This document shows positions 11,289 to 21,403 of a DNA stretch of 64,000 nucleotides, in pieces; the stretch's first letter is position 1, and every line of letters starts with the position of its first letter. The DNA is from Lactifluus volemus (taxonomy: Eukaryota; Basidiomycota; Agaricomycetes; Russulales; Russulaceae). Below the pieces are notes generated by a model, which searched no databases, had not been told where the DNA came from, and saw nothing but the letters and a program-made list of their open reading frames with translations. The position numbers and the translations under genes were made by a program. Location: positions 34,723 to 98,722 of the forward strand of contig WTXI01000137.1 in assembly GCA_022376515.1 (NCBI GenBank), written 5' to 3'.

Positions 11289-11531
11289 TGTTTTAACTGG
11301 AGCTGTGAAGGGCCCTTGAGTCACAGAGGACCAAGGGGACTGCAGTGGAGAGAATGAGACTATATTGACCAAAGACAATGATAACAACTGACCTGCAGTG
11401 GAGAGAATGAGACTGAAGTCCCCAAAACTCCGTCCACTGCAGTAAAGGCAAGCCTGACTAAGCATATACTAAATAAGGAAGGTAAATAGTCACAGAAACG
11501 TTGGGCTGACACTACAGTAGCCTAAATAACA
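11289..11531 (-). mobile_element. Antisense solo Copia LTR inside integrase
   Basis: This is a complete 243-bp LTR in reverse orientation (TGTTTTAACTGG to AAATAACA). It is flanked by the direct repeat CTGAG (11,284-11,288 and 11,532-11,536), so it is an independent insertion reduced to a solo LTR. LTR plus duplication is 248 bp, which accounts exactly for the frame change between the two halves of integrase. Confidence 0.95.
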
Positions 11532-11536
11532 CTGAG

Positions 11537-13993
11537 AGAGCTAATAGGACGATGGAGGAGGGCATTATCTCTATGCTTCATGAGTCTGGCATGCCACCAT
11601 CTTTCTGGGGAGAGGCCTTGGCTTCATTCATTCATATCAGCAACAGGATCACCACTTCTACTCTCTCTGATTCCACTCCTCACCAGGCATTCCTTGGGTC
11701 CAAGCCAGATGTCTCTAGACTCCGAGTTTGGGGCTGCACAGCTTATGTTCTCATTCAGAGGGACAAGCGTCCACTTGGCAGCCTTGGAGTGCACATGGAG
11801 AAGTGTGTCTTCATTGGATACCCTGATGGCTACAAGGCTTGGAAGTTCTACAATCCAGTGACCAAGAAGGTGATCATCTCAGAGAGAGCTGACTTTGATG
11901 AACGCTTTTTCATGCTTCAGAAGCAATCTACTGCTTTCATCCCACCCCCTCGCCTCAATTCCCTTCTGGAGGCTCCTACCCCTCTTGTTGCGCTTCCTGA
12001 GCTGCTCCCTGACGCCCGTAGTGATTCTGAGCTCTCACAGACGCCAGCTCATGGGGGAGATGCGTCTACTTCATCTGATCTGCCTTCAGTTCGCCCTCAG
12101 ACACCTCCATCTGCTCCCTTCTACACTGCTGAGCCAGACTCCGATCCTTCACCTTCCTCATCACACCATCCATCTCCTAGCACTCCTTTCTCGTCCATTT
12201 CACTTCCAATCAGTCCATCTCCTTCACCAGCACCTTCAGACACTCTTCCCTCACGCCCTCAGCGCCTCAGACGTCCCAGGGAGGAGTGGTTAGCTGAGCA
12301 ATGGACAGTCCCACAGCGCTACAGACAGCACAGAGAGCCTACTCCGACCATTCCATCTAGTGATGAAGAGGAGGAATCATCTGATGATCCCCTTGACCTC
12401 CTGAACGCCCATGGAGCCTCTGTAGCTGAGCCCCCTTCCTATAAGCTCTCTCAGCGACGCTCTGACGCAGATCTGTGGCACAAAGCTTGTGAAGAAGAGA
12501 TGGAGGCCCACAGCGTCAATGGCACTTGGGAAGTTGTCAAGTCGCCCCCTGGGAAGCGTGCAATAGGCTCCAGATGGTTCTTTAAGGTCAAGTACAATGC
12601 TGATGGCTCCCTTGAACGCTACAAGGCGAGATTGGTCGCAAAAGGCTACTCCCAGCGCCCTGGCTTTGACTTCAAGGAGACATTTGCCCCCACTGTTCAC
12701 TATTCCACCATCAGAATCATCCTTGCCATTGCTGCCTTGGAGGACCTTGAGCTCCGTTCTGTGGACATCTCTCACGCTTATCTGAATGGCACTCTTGAGG
12801 AGGAGATCTACATGCAGCAGCCTGAGGGATTTGAGGTTGGTGGACCAGACCATGTGTGTAGGTTGAGGAAGTCATTGTATGGGTTGAAGCAAGCTGGTCG
12901 AGTTTGGAACCAGACCCTCTACTCTGTGCTCAAGTCTATGGGCTTCCAACGCGTCCAGTCCGACCATGGACTGTATATCTACCTCAGAGGCGATGTGCGC
13001 ATCCTAATGCCTGTCTTTGTGGATGATATCACCCTGGCTTGCAAAGATGGTGCCCAGATTGACTCAGTGATTCAGGAGCTGTCTTCTCACTTCAAACTCC
13101 GTGATCTGGGAGCCACTACTCAGCTCCTGGGCATGGAGATTCACAGAGACCACTCCAAACATTCCCTTTCCCTCTCTCAGAGCCAATTCATTGCCAACCT
13201 CCTCCAGGAGCATGGTCTGCATGATTGTAAGCCTGTCTCCACTCCTCTCAACCCTGGATCACGCCTTTCCACCTCCATGTCCCCTCAGAGCGATGCAGAA
13301 GCTGCTGAGATGCGGCAACTCCCCTATATCTCCATTGTCAGGTCCCTCATGTATCTGGCTGTCACAACAAGGCCAGACATTGCCTACTCTGCCGGAGTTC
13401 TTGCCAGATTCAACTCCAATCCTGGTCTTCAGCACTGGCAAGCTGTCAAGCATGTTTTGCGCTATCTCAAGGGCACAATGGACTACAAGCTCGTCTATCA
13501 GCCTTCTGACAGTTCAGAGCCCTTCATCACTTACTCTGATTCGGACCATGGAGGCAATCCTGACAATGGCAAGTCCACTGGCGGGTTTGTGGTCAAGATT
13601 GGCACTGGTGCAGTCTCCTGGAGCTCTAAGCTTCAGGCACTTGCTCTGTCCACCACTGAAGCAGAGCATATTGCTACTGTTGAGGCCGGAAAGGAGATCC
13701 TTTGGATGCATCAGTTCATGGGGGAGCTTGGATACTTGATCTGTGGACCATCATTGCTCAGGATGGACAATCAGAGCACCATTGCTGTGAGCAAGAACCC
13801 AGAGCATCACAGCAAGATGAAGCATCTTTCTCTTCGCTTATTTTGGTTGAGAGATGCTGTTCAGGACGGTTTTATTACACCCACATTTGTTTCTACTTCT
13901 GACATGGCTGCTGATATCTTCACAAAGGCCTTAGATTGCTTCAAAGTACATAGGTGCATTTCTATGCTTGGATTGACTTCTAATTCACATTAG
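11537..13993 (+). pseudogene. Copia integrase C-terminus, reverse transcriptase and RNase H
   Basis: The frame resumes directly after the target duplication with 'RANRTMEEGI', the phrase that normally follows 'NGVAE' in Copia integrases. It continues through the GKGY-like 'GCTAYVLIQRDKR' region, a long Ser/Pro-rich linker (about 12,000-12,350), reverse transcriptase ('KARLVAKGYSQ', 'SLYGLKQAGRVW', catalytic 'VFVDD' at about 13,010-13,030) and RNase H ('TYSDSDHGG', 'ALSTTEAEHIA'). It ends at 13,993. The ATG at 11,552 is an internal Met. It is uninterrupted over about 820 codons, so the copy is recent. Confidence 0.92.
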
Positions 13994-14011
13994 AACCTGT
14001 TGTACTGACAT

Positions 14012-14018
14012 GGGGGAG
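14012..14018 (+). promoter_or_regulatory. Copia polypurine tract
   Basis: The purine run GGGGGAG lies directly before the 3' LTR, where plus-strand DNA synthesis is primed in LTR retrotransposons. The same run precedes the 5' LTR (about 8,978-8,984) as part of the orphan tail. Confidence 0.7.
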
Positions 14019-14261
14019 TGTTATTTGGGCTACTGTAGTGTCAGCCCAACGCTTCTTTGACTGTTTTCCTTCCTTATTTAGTATATGCTTAGTCAGGCTT
14101 GCCTTTACTGCAGTGGACGGAGTTTTGGGGACTTCAGTCTCATTCTCTCCACTGCAGGTCAGTTGTTATCATTGTCTTTGGTCAATATAGTCTCATTCTC
14201 TCCACTGCAGTCCCCTTGGTCCTCTGTGACTCAAGGGCCCTTCACAGCTCCAGTTAAAACA
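14019..14261 (+). repeat. Copia 3' LTR
   Basis: It is 243 bp and nearly identical to the 5' LTR. Bases to its right (GACCC...) belong to Gypsy-1 integrase and pair with the GGGTC at 18,307, not with the left flank of this Copia element. This marks an inversion breakpoint within or at the LTR. Confidence 0.95.
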
Positions 14262-15122
14262 GACCCCTGTTTCACTTTCAACTTCTCTCATACCATTTGT
14301 AAAGACACAGGAATCCACCAAAATCTATCTACCGCATTCCACCCACAAACCGATGGATAGACAGAGTGGATGAACACATGGGTTGAACAGTATTTATGAC
14401 CATGGACCAGTAACCAACCCCACAACTGGGCACAACTACTCCCCATTGCAGAGTTTGCCCATAATTCATGGAAACATGATGTAGCACAAAAATCCCCCCA
14501 TGAACTTCTCACTGGAACACACACCCAAATCAACATACAATTGATCAAGAAAAATGTTTCTGCAGCAATCAATTGACTCCAGGAACTCACAGAAGCCAGA
14601 TGGTCAGCACAAGAATGACTACAAGTGATACAAAAGGCTAAAGATGATAAGATACTGCAAAACCCACAAGGCAAGACAGCAAAAAGGCTTGAACAAGGTG
14701 ACCAAGTATGGCTAGAAGGGAAAAATCTATCAATCAAGGGCACACAAAAACTCATGCCCAAAAGATATGGACCCTTCACAATCACAGAAGAAGTGATGCC
14801 AGTGGTGTTTCATCTAGACCTCCCAGAATCAATGAAAGTTCACAATGTTTTCCATATCGATCTTCTCTCACCCTATAAGGAAACAGATGCTTATGGCACA
14901 CTGTTTACACAACCACCCCTGATCATTGATGAGAGTGAAGAAGAGTATGAGATTGATGCAATCCTGAATGTAAAGAAACAAAAGGGTAGAGGAGGTGGGC
15001 TCCAATACCTTGTTCATTGGAAAGGATACCCAAACTCTGACAACACATGGGTCAAACACAAAGACCTAAATGCCCCTGAACTTCTCAAAGAATACTATCA
15101 TAACTCCACTATGGCTAGATGA
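14262..15122 (+). pseudogene. Gypsy-1 integrase C-terminal half and chromodomain (inverted segment)
   Basis: Conceptual translation gives the end of a Gypsy integrase core ('GIHQNLSTAFHPQTDG', with stop codons following), the 'EFAHNSW' and 'LLTG' phrases, the linker 'GDQVWLEGKNL' and 'KRYGPF', and a chromodomain ('EEYEIDAIL', 'LQYLVHWKGYPNSDNTW', about 14,940-15,060). The last 166 codons (14,625-15,122) are open; the part before is broken by in-frame stops. The rest of Gypsy-1 lies on the opposite strand at 18,307-18,534 and 32,426-38,100, because this block was inverted. Confidence 0.88.
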
Positions 15123-15187
15123 CCAGAAGTATAAATACAACCTCTTTTGCACTGAATATCCCTCATCCCACTTACAACAGAACTACC

Positions 15188-16245
15188 ATGTCTTCTACCT
15201 CTTCTCCTACAACCCCAAATACTCCTCTACACCTCTCACCACCTCCCTTCATCAGTATTGACCTCGAAATAACTGAAGGAGGAACCATTGAACCAATCTA
15301 TCACCAAAGAATGCCAGTAGCTGCCTTCTTGCCACTGATGAACCAAATGGCAACCAATACATAATGATGGCCTATCAAGCAGCAATCATTGGAGCCACTC
15401 AGGAATTCCACAGACTTACCACTCAGTCAGCCATGAGAGTCACCGGTCACCTACCCTATCCCTTAGCTGATCATACTGTAGCTATACACTTTCGATGGGC
15501 CATCGAACACACCATATCTGTCCTGCAAGGAGCAAACATGTGGAACCTACCCCTTCAAGAGGCATTACAATGCCTCGGATGAAATGACCCATGATATAGT
15601 GTTGGGTCTACAAGGATCCCATCCCCTTCACCTCTCATGCTTCGCCCTTGGACAGAAATTATCAACTTGGTACTGCAACACCTGGACAGACCTTCTGTAC
15701 TAATTAGTCTAGCCCCATCTTACCATTTAAACATTTCTCCACCATATTCCCCTTCTTACCATGTTATGACACCCCCAAGCAACACCCCAGATCTCTCCCC
15801 TATGTTCCCAACCTCTGATCACCCCATCTCATCTTCTGACAAAGCAGTAGAAGCCCTCATCACCCACAACTTTGAAATGGCCCTCAAAGAGACAGAAAGA
15901 GAACAGTGGGAATTGTTGCAAACCCCCACACCCGATGGACCACAGTCCAATGTCCACCTTTGTCACAAATTCCTGGCTTACCAAGAAGAGGCCTGGATTA
16001 CCAATGAACACCTTGCCAACACCAACACAGTGAATCAAATCCAATATGTTATTAACAACAAAGTAGGCACCAGCTTTGGCAGAGGCTCCAGACTCTCCTA
16101 TGAAGTCCAACTAGTAGGGATGGATGCACTCAATGACCTATAGTTCAAGGAACCTACATGACACAAGAACTTCTGCGAGTGGTACAGATGTGAGGATCAC
16201 AATACTGGATTGTGCCACTTCTTGCATAAGTGCCAGTTCTGCAAC
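15188..16245 (+). pseudogene. Gypsy-1 extra 3' ORF, part 1
   Basis: This follows the chromodomain by 65 bp, starting near 'MSSTSSPTTPN'. It is broken by frameshifts at about 15,362 and 15,580-15,630. It encodes a Ser/Thr/Pro-rich start, a middle region of unknown function and a final Cys/His-rich stretch ('RCEDHNTGLCHFLHKCQFC') that is cut at 16,245 by a hAT-like element and resumes at 17,470. Gypsy-2 and Gypsy-3 have an ORF in the same place ending in a similar Cys/His stretch. The function is unknown; a nucleic-acid-binding role is only suggested by the zinc-knuckle-like spacing. Confidence 0.7.
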
Positions 16246-17461
16246 TAGTGATCAACAGGGGTATCTCAAACCCCTGGGGTTTGAGGGTAGGGTAACTGTG
16301 GGGTAAGGGTAAGGGTATGTCTTCACATACCCCAACAGACCCCCAGACCCCAGAAGTACCCCAGATGTCATAGCAGGTGGAGACAATAGAGGAGTAACAG
16401 AGGAGATGTCTGAGGATGCAACAGGGGGGGATGTGTTGGTAGGGGCCCAGGCATACCCAGAGAAGCAATCAAAGGAACAGGGGTGGAGGTAGTGGTAGAA
16501 ATGGATGCTGTGATGAGGTGCAGTGATGTGCATATGGCAGGGAGACAAGAAAAACAACAGGAGGGTGGGGGAGGTGAGAATGGATGCTATGGCAATGCAC
16601 AGTGGCATGCACACAGCAAGGAGGTGAGGTGAATAACAGGGTGGCAGAGAAGGAGGGAGTGAACACTATGGCAATGTGTAGTGGTGCATGCATGACAGTG
16701 AGGTGAGGGAAACAGCAGAAGGGCAGAGCTGGCAGGAGTGGATGTTGTGGCAAGGTGCAGTGGTGTGCACGGTAGGGAAGAGGCCAGAAGAGCAGGGTGA
16801 TGAGGAGGCAGCGGAAATGGATGCTTTTATGAGATGCAGTGGTGTGCATGCAGAAGAGAGGTGGGGAAGATAATAGCAGAGTGGATGAGGCAGAAATGGA
16901 CACTGTGGAGAAGCACAGTGGTGCACATGTGGCAGGGAAGTAAGAGGGGCAATAGAATGATAGATGAGGCGGGGTTGGATGATATGGCAAGGCACAGTGG
17001 CATGCATGCAGCAGGGAGTCAATAAGAGAAGCAAGGAGAATGGCAGAGGCAGAAATGGATGCTGTGATGAGGCGCAGTGGCGTGTAGGCAGAATGTAGGT
17101 GAGATGAACAACAGGAGGGTAGGTAGATGAGGTAACAATGGATGTTTTGGCAAAGTGCAGAAGTGCGCATGCAGCAGGAAGACAATAATGGAAGCAAGGA
17201 GACAGGAAGAAGTGGAAACAGATGCTTTAATTAGATGCAGTAGGATGGCAGTGGCAGCAGCAGTAGGTGAAGACAATGGCACACACAGTGACACACTTAC
17301 CTCATAAGAGGTATGACCCCAACACTAACCTCCAGGTCAGGTCTGTGTACCCCTGCCTGTACCCCACAAAAACCCCAGCCCCAGCCTTGGGGTAAGGGTT
17401 TGCTGGGGTAAGGGTAAGGGTATCAATAAAGATACCCCAGGGTTACCCTTGTTGATCACTA
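16246..17461. mobile_element. Non-autonomous hAT-like element, GGGTAA-rich ends
   Basis: The terminal inverted repeat is TAGTGATCAACA(A/G)GGGTA, and the 8-bp target duplication is TCTGCAAC (16,238-16,245 and 17,462-17,469). Just inside each end lie repeats of GGGTAAGGGTA or TACCCC. There is no transposase; the core is a degenerate 79-bp tandem repeat. Removal of the element and one target copy rejoins the Cys/His stretch of the Gypsy-1 3' ORF in frame, so the boundaries are firm. Confidence 0.92.
16497..17265. repeat. Degenerate tandem repeat, about 79-bp unit, 9-10 copies
   Basis: Units begin at roughly 16,500, 16,579, 16,657, 16,737, 16,814, 16,893, 16,972, 17,053, 17,130 and 17,215. Each opens with a form of 'aaatggatgctgtg', followed by 'gcagtggtgtgcatg' and a purine-rich tail. 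Open frames on either strand are by-products of the G/A-rich composition. The array fills the core of the surrounding hAT-like element. Confidence 0.8.
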
Positions 17462-17469
17462 TCTGCAAC

Positions 17470-17610
17470 CACAGTGGACATATCAAGAACAAGTATAACA
17501 ACCCACATAACAACTGTCATCATGGTCTTACATGCAAAGTCCCAATTGACCACTATAACCTTGAGAAAACACAGTGTCCTACTTGTATCCATTACCCTGC
17601 TTGACAAGGC
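17470..17610 (+). pseudogene. Gypsy-1 extra 3' ORF, part 2 (Cys/His tail)
   Basis: This continues the interrupted ORF after the hAT-like element: 'HSGHIKNKYNNPHNNCHHG' follows the 'CQFC' at 16,245, giving C-x2-C-x4-H with further Cys/His residues ('LTC', 'KTQCPTC'). The frame breaks soon after. Confidence 0.65.
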
Positions 17611-17649
17611 AACTGTTTTACTTAATGGGTTTCAGATGTTAATAAGGGG

Positions 17650-17923
17650 CTTAAGCTTGTTCTCCTTTAGAATCAGGCATTCAATACAGCAAGCAATACA
17701 AGTGACTTAGGCCTTCCCTTCTTCTCCTTTCTCTCTGAAAGACTACTTCCTCTTTGAAGTGAAGCTTCTAAAGACTTGTGTGGATCACACCACAGCAAGG
17801 TCTTCTACCTCTGAACTCTTGACTAGACCTGCGGATACTAGTTCTTGCAACCCACTTTGCCATTTCACTTAGTTAGCATAACTCAGAACGACTTCAAAAC
17901 AACATGGTGACCTGACTGTGACA
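17650..17923 (+). repeat. Gypsy-1 3' LTR (inverted segment, 5' end unclear)
   Basis: This matches the reverse complement of 37,863-38,100 and the plus strand of about 41,690-42,004: shared phrases include 'attcaatacag.aagcaatacaag' and 'gacttgtgtggatcacacc', ending GACCTGACTGTGACA. Its 5' boundary is not clear; similarity to the third copy begins near 'ggcttaagct' at 17,652. Confidence 0.7.
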
Positions 17924-18063
17924 GCTGTGCATATGTTAACCCAAACTAGTGCTGACAATTTACATTTGATGTTGGCTTTGGGAAATGCATCCTTCCTACA
18001 AATAATGACACAATACTTCTTAATAGTGGCATCCAAAACCTTCTGTGTCAGTTCATCAAAATC
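17924..18063 (-). other. Original flank of Gypsy-1, possible coding relic
   Basis: Between the Gypsy-1 3' LTR and the next solo LTR, the minus strand reads 'FDELTQKVLDATIKKY' and then 'ICRKDAFP'. This faintly recalls domains of unknown function that accompany Agaricomycete transposons. I cannot assign it with confidence. Confidence 0.25.
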
Positions 18064-18306
18064 TGTTTTAACTGGAGCTGTGAAGGGCCCTTGAGTCACA
18101 GAGGACCAAGGGGACTGCAGTGGAGAGAATGAGACTATATTGACCAAAGACAATGATAACAACTGACCTGCAGTGGAGAGAATGAGACTGAAGTCCCCAA
18201 AACTCCGTCCACTGCAGTAAAGGCAAGCCTGACTAAGTATATACTAAATAAGGAAGGCAAATAGTCACAGAAGCATTGGGCTGACACTATAGTAGCCCAA
18301 ATAACA
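18064..18306 (-). mobile_element. Antisense solo Copia LTR at the right inversion breakpoint
   Basis: This is a complete 243-bp LTR. Its left neighbour (AAATC) and right neighbour (GGGTC, 18,307-18,311) do not match. The GACCC right of the Copia 3' LTR at 14,262-14,266 is the reverse complement of GGGTC. The simplest reading is that this LTR once lay in Gypsy-1 with a GGGTC duplication, and recombination with the LTR at 14,019-14,261 inverted everything between them. Confidence 0.9.
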
Positions 18307-18534
18307 GGGTCTCGATTGGATATGATCCATTGTGGTAGGCCGAATTATAGTACCAGGTATCAGAGATATTCTTTGGCAACCCCTGGTCTGTCAATCTTTT
18401 TTGTGCATGGGATGAACTTCACTGCTTTAGAGCATCCCTGGTTGATGATGGTCAAGATACTATTGTATCCTTCTGACTTTGGGAGGTCCATAATAAGGTC
18501 CATGGATACATATTGAAAAGGGCTCTCTTTCACA
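18307..18534 (-). pseudogene. Gypsy-1 integrase core, central piece
   Basis: The minus strand reads 'FQYVSMDLIMDLPKSEGYN', 'SILTIINQGCSKAVKFIPC' and 'ISNRDP' at the LTR junction. This is the first catalytic Asp and the region leading to the second in Gypsy integrases, homologous to the intact core in Gypsy-2. It is bounded by LTR insertions on both sides and is frame-broken. Confidence 0.85.
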
Positions 18535-18558
18535 TGTTATTTGGGCTACTGTAGTGTT
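18535..18558 (+). repeat. Left piece of a solo Copia LTR split by the large hAT element
   Basis: The first 24 bases of the LTR end with GTAGTGTT, the left copy of the hAT target duplication. The LTR resumes after 32,259 and ends at 32,425. The split LTR has its own 5-bp duplication TCACA (18,530-18,534 and 32,426-32,430), so it was a solo LTR in Gypsy-1 before the hAT element arrived. Confidence 0.93.
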
Positions 18559-18690
18559 TAGTGTTGCCACGGCTCGGCTCGGAGCTGCTCCGGAGCTGCT
18601 CTGAGCCGAGTCGTGAGCCAAGCTGAGCCGATTGATGGCTCAATCAGGAAAACCGCTCACGAGCGGCTCGTGAGCCGGCTCAGAACCCAT
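18559..18690. repeat. Left terminal inverted repeat and GAGCCG array of the large hAT
   Basis: The TIR covers about 18,559-18,582. It is followed by many GAGCC/GGCTC motifs in both orientations up to about 18,690. Such subterminal motif clusters are the usual binding sites of hAT transposases; binding here is inferred. Confidence 0.85.
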
Positions 18691-19259
18691 TTTGGTTGCC
18701 ATATATGGTGCTAAATTACGAGTAGAGTCATTTGCTGGCTGCACGGCGCGCGCTGCCGCCTCATTGCGTTCCTCGGAACTACATCATCATCGTCTGATAG
18801 CTCCGCGTGACCTTCCTTCCCTCATAGTCACCATAGGGTAGGCTCTGTGCTTTCTGGTCCTCACTCTCCCAGTCCCTTCTCGCGAACAGGTCAATCAATA
18901 CCGACCTTCACCGCCACATTAGTACTACTGGCGACACTCTGTTTGCTGTGTACCTGGGTCTTTTTCTGATGAGGAGTGGAGCTTGTGTTCTTGTGAACCA
19001 TCTTCTTTCTCAGTTGTACCCTCCTCGGAGGCACCTTGTGGATCTCTCTTCCAACACTAGACCTGTATGTTGGTTACTCCCTCTTCTACCCTACTGATTT
19101 GATCCCCGCTTTCAGAGAGGACCACCCAATGCTGTGTATACCAAAGTCATTTTCTCAACTCCAAGATCTGAACCATCTCATCAAGAAATATTGCGATATA
19201 TCCTTTCCGCATCCTTATCTCCTATGTCCTCACTTACCTCTTGTAAGTTGTCCCACCCT

Positions 19260-20200
19260 GCCTACGCCCATCGTCAAATGTGAACTGCGGTGCGACATGG
19301 ACACCTGGGCGGCCTCGCTGGACATCGTAGTGGACCCACCTCCCCAATCGATTTTCTGCCTTCGTCGACACCGCTTGTCATCTGGGGGAGGGGGTCTCTG
19401 GCTTACGCTGTTACATGATGCCGTCCTTGCCGGTGAGGGACACCTCATGGCGATCGTACGGCGTGGTCCCGGTCGCGAATGTGGCGTCGTCATGCTCAAC
19501 GGCTCCAAGGTCTCCGTGGATGTCGAGGAACTCCCCGAGGTGGAAATCACGTCACTCAGCAAACAAAAGCGCATCAAGCCGCCACGGATCCCGCTTGATC
19601 AGCCGCCCGTGCTTGGTGCCATTCGTCGGCGGCACAGGGATTGGAACGGAGAGACCGAGGAGCCAAGCGGAGATTCTCGCTCGCCGCTAAGTCCAACCAA
19701 GGTGGTGGATGAGAGCGGTAGGAATTCGACGTGGTTGACGTGATTCCGAGGCTCCGTAGACGATATTTCATGCAGGCGATGGGGCAAGCCGCCACTTTGA
19801 CTCAGCAGGCCGTCGCTGCTATCTCTCCCTCTTCAACCGGGGCCCTTCCTCTGAATTTCCCCTACAATACGCACTCAACGTGTTGCAGTATCTGCAAGCT
19901 GCACTCGCGATCGTCGGATCCCGTCTCGGACAGTTGGACGTTCATCTCCGAAAAGGGCTTCCCGCTGCACCGTAAGCTCGCGCTGGAGATTTCGGCCTCA
20001 TTGCCGGTTTATAGGGGCGAGAGGGTAATCGAGGGTATCTCTGCGGAGGAGATCGTGGTGGTGGTGACGAGCTATGATGCGCGGACCCGATGGGACGAGC
20101 ACTTCGTTGGTGTTCATATGCTCGAGGTCTTTGCAGGTGCGGGAGGAGCCCACATGGCATTCACAATGAGCAAGGTGGGCTTCCCGTTCCGCGACCGTGG
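19260..20200 (+). pseudogene. START-like domain gene fragment (cargo)
   Basis: The plus-strand frame at 19,300-19,740 reads 'DIVVDPPPQSIFCLRRHRL', 'VSVDVEELPEVEITSL' and an 'IRRRHRDWN' tail. After frame slips it continues at 19,930-20,200 with 'WTFISEKGFPLHRKLALEIS', 'ERVIEGISAEEIV', 'YDARTRWDEHF' and 'SKVGFPFRDRGF'. That series fits the start of a START-type lipid-binding fold in fungal proteins. The first half has no domain I recognise. Frames change at about 19,740 and 19,860, and the homology ends abruptly at about 20,200, where TVP38-like sequence begins, so it is a fragment joined to another fragment. Confidence 0.6.
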
Positions 20201-20912
20201 ATTCTGTTCTGCTTTCACTCCTTGATCCTTCTGGTAGCCTTCAAGCACTCTCCTTACCGGGATCGATGTACCTTTCCATCCTCGGCGGTGCCGTCTGGGG
20301 TGTTGCCTGCGCCTTACCATTGGCGTGTGCCTGTGTTGCTACTGGCGCAACGCTGTGTTTTTTTATCTTCGCAGCGCTCGGGCCCGCGCTTCTCACTCTT
20401 CCTTCCTTCCAGTCCCAGCTCCTTCAGGGATCAGCGCGCAACGCACTAACCTCATTCCATTCCTCATCGTCCTTTGCATTGTGCCTCTACCTCCTCACTG
20501 GGTTCTCAATGTCCTCGCGCCCCACCTCGGCATTGGTCTCATCCCTTTTTGGTGTAGCACCTTTCTCGGGATTTTCGGCATCACAGTTATCCACACATCC
20601 ATCGGTGGTGGGTTGGATGAGATGACGTCCGCTGCCGACTTTCACCTCACCTCATGGCGCAACTTTCTCACACTTGCTGCCGTTGTCGTCGGGGCGATGA
20701 TCCCGGTCGGCATCTGATACGTTTTTTCCCGGGAAGTGGCAGACGTAGGGGATGAAGAACCCCTTGTGAGGCTTGATGGTGAGGATGATGTGATTCTAGC
20801 GCAAGGTGCACCATTATCACCGGTGAAGAACAAGCAGGTCCGGAAACCATTGGTAATCAATGAAGGGGACCTTTCTGGCGATGAAACAGGGGATGAATCG
20901 GATAACATGTGA
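20201..20912 (+). pseudogene. TVP38/TMEM64 (VTT-domain) membrane protein fragment (cargo)
   Basis: Translation gives 'LQALSLPGSMYLSILGGAVW', 'VATGATLC' and, in the next frame, 'NLIPFLIVLCIVPLPPHWVL', 'LGIGLIPFW', 'TFLGIFGITVIHTSIGGG' and 'LDEMTSAADFHLTSWRNF'. These are hallmarks of fungal TVP38-like Golgi membrane proteins with the SNARE-associated/VTT domain. There is a frame change at about 20,430-20,460 and a stop at 20,716-20,718 (TGA, probably from CGA), after which the same frame continues with an acidic tail to a stop at 20,910-20,912. It is a recognisable 3' half of a gene, non-functional, joined to the START-like piece on the left. Confidence 0.8.
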
Positions 20913-21403
20913 TCCTTGAGGTGGGCCCTGCGCTGATCATCAAGAACAAGGATGTTGGGCCCCCTTGCAGTCCCTTTCACCACCGCGCAACCTCTGGATC
21001 ATCATCATCAAGAAGAGTCTCGAGATTTGCCCTAATTTTCGTTCACCTTTGCTGATGAGCTATGTATGTAAATCTACGGCCCTTTCGCAGCGCATACGGC
21101 CCTTTGTTTGTTCTGGTACCTGTGGGTTGCCCTTCGGTAATGCAGCCATCGTTGTAAGCCTTTTTGATGCAGCTGCACCTCGCAAGGGAGCTGCAATTGA
21201 GGGAATGGCACTGGCACAAGGATTGCGAGATGTCTTGAGCTTGTCATGTAAGGTTTTATGAGGCTTCAGTTGATTCGCAGCTCAGGCTTGTGTTTGTGAA
21301 CTTGAGTTTATCTGCCAGTGGCCCAAGGGCGAGTATCTCGTTAACCCATTCAGTGGGTGTCAGCCAGTCTGAGGAGTGTGAATCAAAGCTGTGGCAGTCT
21401 TAT
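20913..21403. other. Unassigned sequence between cargo and transposase
   Basis: A plus-strand frame (20,965-21,261) contains 'RKGAAIEGMALAQGLRDV' but no domain I recognise. It probably includes the 3' untranslated region of the transposase, which ends at 21,404 on the minus strand. Confidence 0.3.

Larger units (their letters stand above)
8985..14261 (+). mobile_element. Ty1/Copia-type LTR retrotransposon, near full length
   Basis: Two LTRs of 243 bp (8,985-9,227 and 14,019-14,261) enclose a gag-pol region of Copia order: gag, zinc knuckle, protease, integrase, reverse transcriptase, RNase H. A tRNA-primer site follows the 5' LTR and a polypurine tract precedes the 3' LTR. Matching target duplications are absent because both sides are rearranged: a Copia tail adjoins the left LTR, and an inversion breakpoint lies in or at the right LTR. 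Two lesions break the frame, a single inserted base in gag and an antisense solo LTR in integrase; without them the frame would run about 1,458 codons. It is a young but dead copy. Confidence 0.92.

Noticed and set aside
16290..17440. GGGTAAGGGTA runs as telomere-like repeats
   Set aside because: GGGTAA is not a permutation of TTAGGG. The runs lie just inside both ends of a hAT-like element and are better read as its subterminal motifs.
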